Below, in pieces: positions 54,365 through 62,501 of a stretch of 64,000 nucleotides of DNA. The stretch spans positions 1 through 64,000 of the forward strand of contig NZ_JYKZ01000015.1 in assembly GCF_001043005.1 (NCBI RefSeq), in the 5' to 3' direction. This stretch comes from Pseudomonas psychrophila (GTDB taxonomy: Bacteria; Pseudomonadota; Gammaproteobacteria; Pseudomonadales; Pseudomonadaceae). Position 1 is the stretch's first letter. The number at the start of each line of letters is the position of its first letter. A model generated the notes under the pieces. The model saw nothing but the letters and a program-made list of their open reading frames with translations, was not told the origin of the DNA and did not search any database. Position numbers and translations under genes: made by a program.

Positions 54365-55276
54365 ATGAATCCACAAGAACTGAAGTCCATCCTCTCTAAC
54401 GGTCTGTTGTCCTTTCCGATAACCGACTTCAATGCTCAAGGTGATTTCCACCGTGAGGGCTACATCAAGCGTCTTGAATGGCTGGCCCCGTACGGCGCCT
54501 CGGCCCTGTTCGCAGCAGGCGGCACCGGCGAGTTCTTCTCCCTGGCAGCCAGCGAATATTCGCAAGTGATCAAAACTGCAGTCGATACTTGCGCCACCAG
54601 CGTGCCGATCCTCGCCGGTGTCGGTGGTTCGACCCGCCAGGCCATCGAGTACGCTCAAGAAGCCGAGCGTCTGGGTGCCAAAGGTTTGCTGCTGCTGCCG
54701 CATTACCTGACTGAAGCCAGCCAGGACGGCGTTGCCGCCCACGTTGAGGCGGTGTGCAAGTCGGTGAAAATCGGCGTGATCGTCTACAACCGTAACGTCT
54801 GCCGTTTGACCGCGCCGCTGCTGGAGCGTCTGGCCGAGCGTTGCCCGAACCTGATCGGCTACAAGGATGGCCTGGGTGATATCGAGTTGATGGTGTCGAT
54901 CCGTCGCCGCCTCGGTGATCGCTTCAGTTACCTGGGCGGCCTGCCGACCGCCGAAGTCTACGCGGCTGCCTACAAGGCGCTGGGCGTACCGGTTTACTCC
55001 TCTGCCGTGTTCAACTTCATCCCGAAAACCGCGATGGACTTCTACCACGCCGTGGCCCGTGAAGATCACGCCACCGTGGGCAAGATCATCGACGACTTCT
55101 TCCTGCCGTACCTGGACATTCGTAATCGCAAAGCCGGTTACGCCGTCAGTATCGTCAAGGCTGGCGCCACTATTTCCGGTTACAGTGCTGGCCCGGTGCG
55201 TACGCCACTGACCGACTTGTTGCCAGAAGAGTACGAGGCACTGGCTGCCTTGATCGACAAGCAAGGTCCGCAGTAA
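54365..55276 (+). CDS. kdgD: 5-dehydro-4-deoxyglucarate dehydratase
   Basis: KdgD dehydrates and decarboxylates 5-keto-4-deoxy-D-glucarate to 2,5-dioxopentanoate (alpha-ketoglutarate semialdehyde), the second committed step of glucarate/galactarate breakdown. The 303-residue DapA-type TIM barrel shows the Schiff-base Lys in [11 protein letters not shown] (near residue 167), [10 protein letters not shown] (near 139) and the N-terminal [17 protein letters not shown]. It is separated from gudP by a terminator, so it may be transcribed more strongly than the downstream genes. The semialdehyde dehydrogenase that completes the pathway is not in this window. Confidence 0.94.
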   Translation: MNPQELKSILSNGLLSFPITDFNAQGDFHREGYIKRLEWLAPYGASALFAAGGTGEFFSLAASEYSQVIKTAVDTCATSVPILAGVGGSTRQAIEYAQEAERLGAKGLLLLPHYLTEASQDGVAAHVEAVCKSVKIGVIVYNRNVCRLTAPLLERLAERCPNLIGYKDGLGDIELMVSIRRRLGDRFSYLGGLPTAEVYAAAYKALGVPVYSSAVFNFIPKTAMDFYHAVAREDHATVGKIIDDFFLPYLDIRNRKAGYAVSIVKAGATISGYSAGPVRTPLTDLLPEEYEALAALIDKQGPQ

Positions 55277-55285
55277 GCAAAAGCC

Positions 55286-55314
55286 AAGGCCGCTGAGAAA
55301 TCAGCGGCCTTTTG
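55286..55314 (+). terminator. Terminator behind kdgD
   Basis: AAGGCCGCTGA pairs with TCAGCGGCCTT around GAAA, followed by TTG. It lies between kdgD and gudP and may cause partial termination. Confidence 0.85.
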
Positions 55315-55397
55315 TGTGAAGGATTACGAACGTCGGCTAGTGCAATATTTCTGTTGGAACTGTCAGCTACACCAAAAAAATAGATTCACCCGCGCAT

Positions 55398-55405
55398 AAA
55401 AATAA
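55398..55405 (+). promoter_or_regulatory. Candidate Hfq/Crc motif before gudP
   Basis: AAAAATAA matches AAnAAnAA and lies six bases 5' of the Shine-Dalgarno GGGAG of gudP. Confidence 0.5.
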
Positions 55406-55424
55406 ACAGTGGGAGTAGTACTAC

Positions 55425-56780
55425 ATGCAAGCGACCAAGCCGACGCATGTCCGTTATATGATTTTGCTCATGCTTTTTCTGGTGACCACTATCAATTATG
55501 CAGACCGTGCCACTATCGCCATCGCAGGCTCCAGCCTGCAAAAAGACCTCGGCATTGACGCCGTTACCCTGGGTTATATCTTCTCCGCATTTGGCTGGGC
55601 CTATGTCGCCGGACAAATCCCCGGTGGCTGGCTCCTGGACCGTTTCGGTTCTAAAAAAGTTTACGCCCTGAGTATTTTCACCTGGTCACTGTTCACCGTG
55701 CTGCAAGGCTTTATCGGTGAGTTCGGCATGTCCACAGCGGTGGTTGCGCTGTTTATGCTGCGCTTTCTGGTCGGTCTGGCCGAAGCCCCCTCCTTTCCTG
55801 GAAACGCCCGCATCGTTGCTGCCTGGTTTCCGACGGCAGAGCGTGGCACTGCGTCCGCGATCTTCAACTCGGCGCAATACTTCGCCACTGTATTGTTCGC
55901 ACCGTTGATGGGCTGGATCGTTTACTCCTTCGGTTGGGAGCATGTGTTTATCGTCATGGGCATTCTGGGTATCGTCTTCTCGGGCATCTGGCTCAAGGTG
56001 ATCTACAGCCCGCGTGAACACCCACGCATCAACGAGGCAGAGTTCAAGTACATCGCTGAAAACGGCGGTATGGTCGACATGGACCAGAAAGGCAAAAAGT
56101 CCGACGGACCAAAGTGGGACTACATACGCCAACTGCTCACTAACCGCATGATGCTTGGCGTTTATTTGGGCCAGTACTGCATCAACGGCATTACCTACTT
56201 CTTCCTGACCTGGTTCCCGGTGTATCTGGTGCAGGATCGCGGCATGACCATCCTCAAAGCCGGTTTCATTGCGTCGTTACCTGCGATCTGCGGGTTTATC
56301 GGCGGCGTGCTGGGCGGGGTCATTTCCGATTACCTGTTGCGCAAAGGCCACTCACTGACGTTCGCCCGCAAGGCACCGATCATCGCTGGCCTGCTGGTCT
56401 CCAGCAGCATTGTGGCCTGCAACTACGTGGACGTTGAATGGATGGTGGTTGGCTTTATGGCCCTGGCATTCTTCGGCAAGGGCGTTGGCGCACTGGGCTG
56501 GGCGGTGGTGTCCGATACCTCGCCCAAACAGATCGCCGGCCTGAGCGGTGGCCTGTTCAATACCTTTGGTAACCTCGCTTCCATTACCACTCCCATCGTC
56601 ATTGGTTACATCATCAGCACCACTGGCTCGTTCAAATGGGCGCTGGTGTTTGTCGGTTGCAATGCATTGATGGCGGTATTCAGCTACCTGGTTATCGTAG
56701 GCCCGATCAAGCGTGTGGTACTCAAAGAGTCACCGACCAGCGGCCCGCTAACGGCCGATCTTAAACCTGTGAATTCTTGA
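55425..56780 (+). CDS. gudP: Hexarate (glucarate/galactarate) MFS transporter
   Basis: A 451-residue major-facilitator protein of the anion:cation symporter (GudP/GarP) group with 12 hydrophobic helices. The N-terminal [20 protein letters not shown] (about 22-41), [21 protein letters not shown] (loop 2-3 motif; D-R-F-G-S-K) and [16 protein letters not shown] are characteristic. It sits between kdgD and garD, which supports hexarate uptake by proton symport. The ATG at 55425 has GGGAG upstream. garD starts 11 bases after its stop. Confidence 0.92.
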   Translation: MQATKPTHVRYMILLMLFLVTTINYADRATIAIAGSSLQKDLGIDAVTLGYIFSAFGWAYVAGQIPGGWLLDRFGSKKVYALSIFTWSLFTVLQGFIGEFGMSTAVVALFMLRFLVGLAEAPSFPGNARIVAAWFPTAERGTASAIFNSAQYFATVLFAPLMGWIVYSFGWEHVFIVMGILGIVFSGIWLKVIYSPREHPRINEAEFKYIAENGGMVDMDQKGKKSDGPKWDYIRQLLTNRMMLGVYLGQYCINGITYFFLTWFPVYLVQDRGMTILKAGFIASLPAICGFIGGVLGGVISDYLLRKGHSLTFARKAPIIAGLLVSSSIVACNYVDVEWMVVGFMALAFFGKGVGALGWAVVSDTSPKQIAGLSGGLFNTFGNLASITTPIVIGYIISTTGSFKWALVFVGCNALMAVFSYLVIVGPIKRVVLKESPTSGPLTADLKPVNS

Positions 56781-56791
56781 GGAGCGGCGTC

Positions 56792-58345
56792 ATGACATTG
56801 ATTGAACATTCCGATTCGCCGCGCTCGATCCGCCTGCACCCGCTGGATAACGTTGCAGTGGTGGTCAACGATCAGGGCGTACCGGCTGGCACTGTGTTTG
56901 CTGATGGCCTCGTGACTCTGGACTTTGTGCCTCAGAGCCACAAAGTCACTCTGGAGGACATCCCCCAGGGCGGTGAAGTGATTCGCTACGGCCAGGTCAT
57001 CGGTTACGCCTTGCAAGCCATTGCCCGGGGCAGTTGGGTCAACGAAGACCAACTGCGCATGCCCACCGCACCGCCGCTGGACAGCCTGCCGCTGTCCACG
57101 GATGTTCCGGCGGCGCAGGCGCCGCTTGAGGGCTACACCTTCGAGGGGTATCGCAACGCAGATGGCACCGTGGGCACGCGCAATATCCTTGGCATCACCA
57201 CCACCGTTCAGTGCGTTACCGGTGTGCTGGACCATGCGGTCAAGCGGATCAAAGAAGAACTGCTGCCTCTTTACCCCCATGTCGATGATGTGGTCGCGCT
57301 CACCCACAGCTACGGCTGTGGCGTGGCCATCAGTGCCACCGATGCCTATATCCCGATCCGCACGGTGCGCAACCTGGCGCGCAACCCCAATCTGGGCGGT
57401 GAGGCGCTGGTCATCGGTCTGGGCTGCGAAAAACTGCAAGCCAGTCAGGTGATGCATGAAAACGACAGCTCGGTGGACTTGAGCGATCCGTGGTTGTACC
57501 GCTTGCAGGATTCCAGCCACGGCTTTACCGAGATGATCGAGCAGATCATGGCCCTGGCCGAGATCCGCCTCAAAAAGCTCGATCAACGCCGTCGCGAAAC
57601 AGTGCCGGCGTCCGAGTTGATCCTGGGCATGCAATGTGGCGGCAGCGATGCATTTTCCGGGATTACCGCCAACCCTGCGCTGGGTTATGCCTCGGACTTG
57701 CTGCTACGTGCGGGGGCAACGGTGATGTTTTCCGAAGTCACCGAAGTGCGCGATGCCATCTACCTGCTGACCTCCCGCGCCGAGACTCAGGCCGTTGCTC
57801 AAGAGCTGGTCCGCGAGATGGACTGGTACGACCGTTATCTGGCCAAAGGCGAAGCGGACCGCAGCGCGAACACCACGCCGGGTAACAAAAAGGGCGGGCT
57901 GTCGAATATCGTCGAAAAATCCCTGGGTTCCATCGTCAAGTCCGGCAGCAGCGCGATCAATGGCGTGCTTGGCCCCGGCGAGCGGTTCACGCGCAAAGGG
58001 CTGATTTTTTGTGCGACGCCCGCTAGCGACTTTGTGTGCGGCACCTTGCAACTGGCTGCCGGGATGAACCTGCACGTGTTCACCACTGGGCGCGGCACAC
58101 CGTATGGGCTGGCAATGGCCCCCGTGGTGAAAGTGTCGACCCGCACCGAACTGGCACAGCGCTGGCCGGACCTGATCGATATCGACGCCGGACGCATCGC
58201 CACCGGGCGTGCGACCATCGAAGACCTGGGCTGGGAACTGTTCCATTACTACCTGGACGTCGCCAGCGGCAAAAAACACACCTGGGCCGAACAGCACAAA
58301 CTGCACAACGACATCACCCTGTTCAACCCGGCACCGATCACCTGA
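56792..58345 (+). CDS. garD: Galactarate dehydratase
   Basis: GarD removes water from galactarate to give 5-keto-4-deoxy-D-glucarate, the substrate of KdgD. The 517-residue UxaA/GarD-family protein has an N-terminal SAF-like domain (about 1-95), then [17 protein letters not shown] (about 115-131), [12 protein letters not shown] (near 172), [11 protein letters not shown] (near 210) and [19 protein letters not shown] (near 284). The Cys and His in these motifs are typical iron/metal ligands. The ATG at 56792 is preceded by GAGGAG. A REPIN follows the stop. Confidence 0.93.
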   Translation: MTLIEHSDSPRSIRLHPLDNVAVVVNDQGVPAGTVFADGLVTLDFVPQSHKVTLEDIPQGGEVIRYGQVIGYALQAIARGSWVNEDQLRMPTAPPLDSLPLSTDVPAAQAPLEGYTFEGYRNADGTVGTRNILGITTTVQCVTGVLDHAVKRIKEELLPLYPHVDDVVALTHSYGCGVAISATDAYIPIRTVRNLARNPNLGGEALVIGLGCEKLQASQVMHENDSSVDLSDPWLYRLQDSSHGFTEMIEQIMALAEIRLKKLDQRRRETVPASELILGMQCGGSDAFSGITANPALGYASDLLLRAGATVMFSEVTEVRDAIYLLTSRAETQAVAQELVREMDWYDRYLAKGEADRSANTTPGNKKGGLSNIVEKSLGSIVKSGSSAINGVLGPGERFTRKGLIFCATPASDFVCGTLQLAAGMNLHVFTTGRGTPYGLAMAPVVKVSTRTELAQRWPDLIDIDAGRIATGRATIEDLGWELFHYYLDVASGKKHTWAEQHKLHNDITLFNPAPIT

Positions 58346-58375
58346 TCGGCCAGCCCACGGATCCAGCCACTCATT

Positions 58376-58450
58376 GTGGGAGCGAGCCTGCTCGCGAAGG
58401 TCGTTACCGATAGCGCGACTTGATACTTTCGCGAGCAGGCTCGCTCCCAC
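58376..58450. repeat. REPIN copy 1 (family B)
   Basis: Inverted arms GTGGGAGCGAGCCTGCTCGCGAA and complement around a spacer identical to that of the copy at 58646. It is part of a 243-base duplicated unit. Confidence 0.95.
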
Positions 58451-58630
58451 AGAGGTCCTGTGCCAACAGGTGTTGTTGCGCATGGGCTGCCACGCGACCA
58501 ATCACCAATATCGCCGGGCTTTTCAGTTCGAAGGCCTCGGCATCCTGTTCCATCGCGCTCAGGAGGCTGCGGCATTCGCGCTGATGGGGCAGGGACGCAT
58601 TTTCAATCATGGCCACCAGCGTGGTACCGC
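58404..58630 (-). pseudogene. Truncated duplicate of the cobA 3' end
   Basis: The segment encodes the last 70 or so residues of CobA (MIENASLPHQRECRSLLSAM onward), 98% identical in DNA to the intact gene 270 bases away (four substitutions in 243 bases). At its 5' side it lacks 78 bases relative to cobA, cut between two CCACC repeats, so it jumps from GTTLV directly to AMIEN, and then the match ends. It has no start signal of its own. Confidence 0.9.
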
Positions 58631-58645
58631 AATGCTTGCCCCCCT

Positions 58646-58720
58646 GTGGGAGCGAGCCTGCTCGCGAAGGTCGTTACCGATAGCGCGACTTGATACTTTC
58701 GCGAGCAGGCTCGCTCCCAC
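58646..58720. repeat. REPIN copy 2 (family B), overlapping the cobA end
   Basis: It is identical over its length to the REPIN at 58376. The last codons and stop of cobA (58674) lie inside it. Confidence 0.95.
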
Positions 58721-59456
58721 AGAGGTCCTGTGCCAACAGGTGTTGTTGCGCATGGGCTGCCACGCGACCAATCACCAATATCGCCGGGCTTTTCAGTTCG
58801 AAGGCCACGGCATCCTGCTCCATCGCGCTCAGGTAGCTGCGGCATTCGCGCTGATGGGGCAGGGACGCATTTTCAATCATGGCCACCGGCATATCCGCGG
58901 CCATGCCCCCCGCCAGCAATTGCTCGCGGATTTCGCTCAATTTGGCCACGCCCATATACACCACCAGCGTGGTACCGCTTTGCGCCAGTGCCTGCCAGTT
59001 CACCTGGCTCTCATCCTGAGTGTGCGCCGTCACCAGCGTCACGCCTCGGGCCACGCCGCGCAGGGTCAACGGAATATCGCATTGCGTGGCTCCCGCCAGC
59101 CCGGCCGTAATGCCGTTAACCAGCTCCACCTCAACCCCGTGTTCGCGCAACCACTGGGCCTCTTCGCCACCACGGCCGAAGATGCACGGATCGCCGCCCT
59201 TGAGCCGCACCACGCATTTGCCGTGACGGGCATAACGCAGCATCAGGCGATGAATAAACGCCTGTGGCGTCGAACGACACCCACCACGCTTGCCCACCGA
59301 AATCACCCGGGCCGTCGGGCAATGTTCCAGCACGGCGTGATTGACCAGATCGTCAATCAGCACCACATCCGCTTCGCGCAGGGCGCGCACGGCCTTGAGC
59401 GTCAGCAGTTCCGGATCCCCCGGGCCTGCACCCACCAGCCAGACTTTTGCACTCAT
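58674..59456 (-). CDS. cobA: Uroporphyrinogen-III C-methyltransferase (siroheme pathway)
   Basis: CobA/SUMT methylates uroporphyrinogen III twice with S-adenosylmethionine to precorrin-2, needed here for the siroheme of NirB. The 260 residues carry VWLVGAGPGDPELLTLKA (residues 5-22), VVRLKGGDPCIFGRGGEE (near 83), and the SAM-site segments VTAHT and VVYMGVAKL. The C-terminal tail (CGSEPARESIKSRYR) is translated from a REPIN, so the ancestral end has been replaced. It follows nasA by 10 bases and is the last gene of nirB-nirD-nasA-cobA. Confidence 0.93.
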   Translation of the reverse strand: MSAKVWLVGAGPGDPELLTLKAVRALREADVVLIDDLVNHAVLEHCPTARVISVGKRGGCRSTPQAFIHRLMLRYARHGKCVVRLKGGDPCIFGRGGEEAQWLREHGVEVELVNGITAGLAGATQCDIPLTLRGVARGVTLVTAHTQDESQVNWQALAQSGTTLVVYMGVAKLSEIREQLLAGGMAADMPVAMIENASLPHQRECRSYLSAMEQDAVAFELKSPAILVIGRVAAHAQQHLLAQDLCGSEPARESIKSRYR

Positions 59457-59466
59457 TGTGATTTCC

Positions 59467-62184
59467 TCACGCGATGACGGCGATCGGCTGCGCCTGGGCA
59501 GCCAGCAAACGCTTGATTTCCGGGACGCAGGAGCCGCATTGCGTTCCGCAGCCCAACGTATTTTTCAGCCCCTGCAAGTCCAGCCCCTGGTCGATGCCGG
59601 CACATACCGCGCTCTGGCTGACGTTCTTGCAGTTGCACACAATTTTGTTGCCCCCGGCCGGGGTGTCGACGTTGCCGGGCGGAGCGCTCAATGGCGCCAG
59701 CAGCCAGCGCCGCAACTGTTCGTCGGCGCGACCTTCCAGCCACAGGCTTTGCAGCCAATGCTGGGCGAGGGTTTCCCCGGCCAGTCGAATGGCGGTAATG
59801 CGGCTGTTTTCAATACGTACCCGTTTGCCGATGGAACGACGCGGGTCGTCGTAAGCCAGCACCGGGCCCTCGTTGAGCCCCAGGCATTGGTCGATGTCGC
59901 GCAGCAGCTGCGGGTCTGGCGCGCTGGCGCTGGCCGCACGGATCAACAGCGCTGGGCGCTCGCGGCCCGTCAGGCTGAAACTCACATACGAAAAAGCTTC
60001 GCAGAGCGGGCGCAGCGTCTCGAATTTCTGTTGAACATCGCCCTCTATCAGGGCGAACAGGTGCCAAGGTAATTGCACCGGCTCAAGCCTTACGGCGCTG
60101 TGCTTGAGTTCCGGTTGTTTGGACAGGGGGTCGAAAGCTGGCAGGGTCAGTGTATTGACCCCGCCTTTGAGAAAGCGGTCGCCCCAGTGCATCGGCAAAA
60201 ACGCCTGCCCCGGCCGCACGCTGTCATCACTGCTGACTGGCATGATCACCGCCCCGCGTCGGCTCTTGAGGCTGATCAAGTCACCGGGTTGCAGGCGATG
60301 GCGACGCAGTTCGTCCGGGTGCAGGCTCAACACCGCTTCACTGACGTGACCGAACAATTGCGCGGCGGTGCCGGTGCGGCTCATGCCGTGCCATTGGTCA
60401 CGCAGACGACCGGTGATCAGGGTCAGCGGAAAGCGCGCATCCCGTTGCTCCTTGGCGGCCCGATAAGGGTCGGCCACAAACTGGGCATGACCCGTGGCAG
60501 TAGGAAATACCCCGTCCAGATACAGACGAGCCGTGCCTTCGCGGGCGCCGGCAGGGAAGGGCCACTGTTGCGGGCCAATGGCATCGAGCACGGCATGGCT
60601 GATACCCGACAAGTCCAGGTCACGGCCCTGGGTCAGGTGCTTGTACTCATCGAACACCTGCGCCGCGGTTTCAAATGCAAACAGGCCGGGTTGCGCAGGG
60701 CGCAGATGTTTTTCAAGACGTTGTGCGAAATCCACAGTGATCGCCCAATCTGAGCGCGCCTCCCCCGGTGCGGCGATGGCTTTTCGCACATGGGAAATAC
60801 GTCGCTCGGAGTTGGTCACCGTGCCGTCCTTTTCGCCCCAACTGGCGGCGGGCAGCAACAGGTCGGCAAAGGCGGCGGTTTCGGTGGTATGAAACGCCTC
60901 TTGCAGCACCACGAACGGGCAGGCCAGTAACGCCGCCCGCACAGCGGTCTGATCCGGCATGGATTGCGCAGGGTTGGTACAGGCGATCCACACGGCCTTG
61001 ATCTTGCCACTGGCCATCTGCTCAAACAGCTCGATGGCGCTCAGACCGGTGGTGTGCGGCAGTTGTTCAACCCCCCAGTACGCGGCGACTTCGGCCCGAT
61101 GCTCGGCATTGGCGGCTTCGCGATGGCCGGGCAACAGGTTGGACAAGCTGCCGGTTTCGCGCCCACCCATGGCATTGGGCTGACCGGTCAGCGAGAACGG
61201 TCCTGAGCCGGGCCGGCCGATCTGCCCGGTGGCCAGATGCAGGTTGATCAGGGCGCTGTTTTTCGCACTGCCGGCGGTGGACTGGTTAAGGCCCATGCAC
61301 CACAGCGACAGAAAGCTCGGCGAGGTGCCGACCCATTCGGCGCATTGCTGCAATTGCCCGACGCTGATGCCGCACAGCTGCGACACCATCTGTGGGGTGT
61401 AGTCGCGCACCAGGCTTTTAAGCTCGGGCAGGCCCTGAGTGTGAGCCTGGATAAAGTCACGGTCGATCCAGTCTTCCCACAACAGCAAGTGCAAAATCCC
61501 GTGAAACAAAGCGACATCGGTACCGGGTAGAATCGCCAGATGCAAGTCAGCCAGATCGCAGGTGTCGGTCCGACGCGGGTCGATGACGATGACTTTCATG
61601 GCCGGACGCCGGGCTTTTGCCTCCTCCAATCGGCGAAACAGTACCGGATGGGCGTAGGCCATATTGCTGCCGACGATCATCACGCAGTCGCTCAGCTCAA
61701 GGTCTTCATAGCTGCAAGGCGGTGCATCGGCGCCCAGGCTGCGTTTGTAGCCGACCACGGCCGAAGACATGCATAGCCGCGAATTGCTGTCGATGTTGTT
61801 GGTGCCCACCAGCGCCCGCGCCAGTTTGTTGAAGGCGTAGTAATCCTCGGTCAGCAACTGCCCGGAGATGTAAAACGCAACGCTGTCGGGGCCGTGTTCG
61901 GCGATGGTGGCGGCAAACACGCTGGCCGCGTGATCCAGGGCGCTGTCCCAGTCAGTGCGGCCCCGGGCAAGGTCTTTGCCCAGGCGCAATTGCGGGTACA
62001 GCGCGCGCGCGTTGAGGTCGCCCGTCAGGTGCAGCGTCGAGCCCTTGCTGCACAATTTTCCGAAGTTGGCCGGATGCGCCGGATCGCCGCTGACACCGAG
62101 AATGCGCTCGCCGTCATGTTCGATCAGCACGCCGCAGCCGACCCCGCAATAGCAGCAAGTGGAGGCGGTGATCTGGCGGTTCAT
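59467..62184 (-). CDS. nasA: Assimilatory nitrate reductase catalytic subunit
   Basis: NasA reduces nitrate to nitrite in the cytoplasm for nitrogen assimilation. The 905 residues start with a [4Fe-4S] site (STCCYCGVGCGVL), followed by the bis-MGD molybdopterin domains (SRLCMSSAVVGYK near 136; GMNQSTAGS-like GLNQSTAGSAKN near 300). A C-terminal BFD-type [2Fe-2S] domain ends the protein (VCNCKNVSQSAVC, GCGTQCGSCVPEI), as in NasA/NasC fusions. The ATG overlaps the nirD stop by one base. It belongs to the nirBD-nasA-cobA operon. Confidence 0.95.
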   Translation of the reverse strand: MNRQITASTCCYCGVGCGVLIEHDGERILGVSGDPAHPANFGKLCSKGSTLHLTGDLNARALYPQLRLGKDLARGRTDWDSALDHAASVFAATIAEHGPDSVAFYISGQLLTEDYYAFNKLARALVGTNNIDSNSRLCMSSAVVGYKRSLGADAPPCSYEDLELSDCVMIVGSNMAYAHPVLFRRLEEAKARRPAMKVIVIDPRRTDTCDLADLHLAILPGTDVALFHGILHLLLWEDWIDRDFIQAHTQGLPELKSLVRDYTPQMVSQLCGISVGQLQQCAEWVGTSPSFLSLWCMGLNQSTAGSAKNSALINLHLATGQIGRPGSGPFSLTGQPNAMGGRETGSLSNLLPGHREAANAEHRAEVAAYWGVEQLPHTTGLSAIELFEQMASGKIKAVWIACTNPAQSMPDQTAVRAALLACPFVVLQEAFHTTETAAFADLLLPAASWGEKDGTVTNSERRISHVRKAIAAPGEARSDWAITVDFAQRLEKHLRPAQPGLFAFETAAQVFDEYKHLTQGRDLDLSGISHAVLDAIGPQQWPFPAGAREGTARLYLDGVFPTATGHAQFVADPYRAAKEQRDARFPLTLITGRLRDQWHGMSRTGTAAQLFGHVSEAVLSLHPDELRRHRLQPGDLISLKSRRGAVIMPVSSDDSVRPGQAFLPMHWGDRFLKGGVNTLTLPAFDPLSKQPELKHSAVRLEPVQLPWHLFALIEGDVQQKFETLRPLCEAFSYVSFSLTGRERPALLIRAASASAPDPQLLRDIDQCLGLNEGPVLAYDDPRRSIGKRVRIENSRITAIRLAGETLAQHWLQSLWLEGRADEQLRRWLLAPLSAPPGNVDTPAGGNKIVCNCKNVSQSAVCAGIDQGLDLQGLKNTLGCGTQCGSCVPEIKRLLAAQAQPIAVIA

Positions 62185-62501
62185 CAGCCTGCGTCCCGCA
62201 GGGCCAACTGCACGCGGCCATTTTCGACCCGCGCCGGGTGGTGATGGGCGCAGCCAATGTCCGGAGCTTGGGCTTCGCCGGTTTGCAGGTCGATTTGCCA
62301 GTTGTGCAACGGGCAGGCAACGCGCTTGCCGTAGATCAACCCCTGGGACAACGGACCGCCCTTGTGCGGGCAGCGGTCATCGAGTGCGAACACTTCGTCG
62401 TCGCTGGTGCGAAAGATCGCGATATCACCCTTTGGCCCCGTAATGATCCGTGAGCCCAGGGCGTTGATTTCCTCTAATGAGCAGATATCCAGCCAGTTCA
62501 T
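62184..62501 (-). CDS. nirD: Nitrite reductase small subunit NirD
   Basis: A 105-residue Rieske-fold subunit of the NADH-dependent assimilatory nitrite reductase. The ligand motifs DRCPHKGGPLSQG (near residues 47-59) and CPLHNWQIDL (near 67) are complete, as in NirD types that can hold a [2Fe-2S] cluster. The ATG at 62501 overlaps the nirB stop by four bases (ATGA), and its stop overlaps the nasA start by one base, so all three are coupled. Confidence 0.94.
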   Translation of the reverse strand: MNWLDICSLEEINALGSRIITGPKGDIAIFRTSDDEVFALDDRCPHKGGPLSQGLIYGKRVACPLHNWQIDLQTGEAQAPDIGCAHHHPARVENGRVQLALRDAG

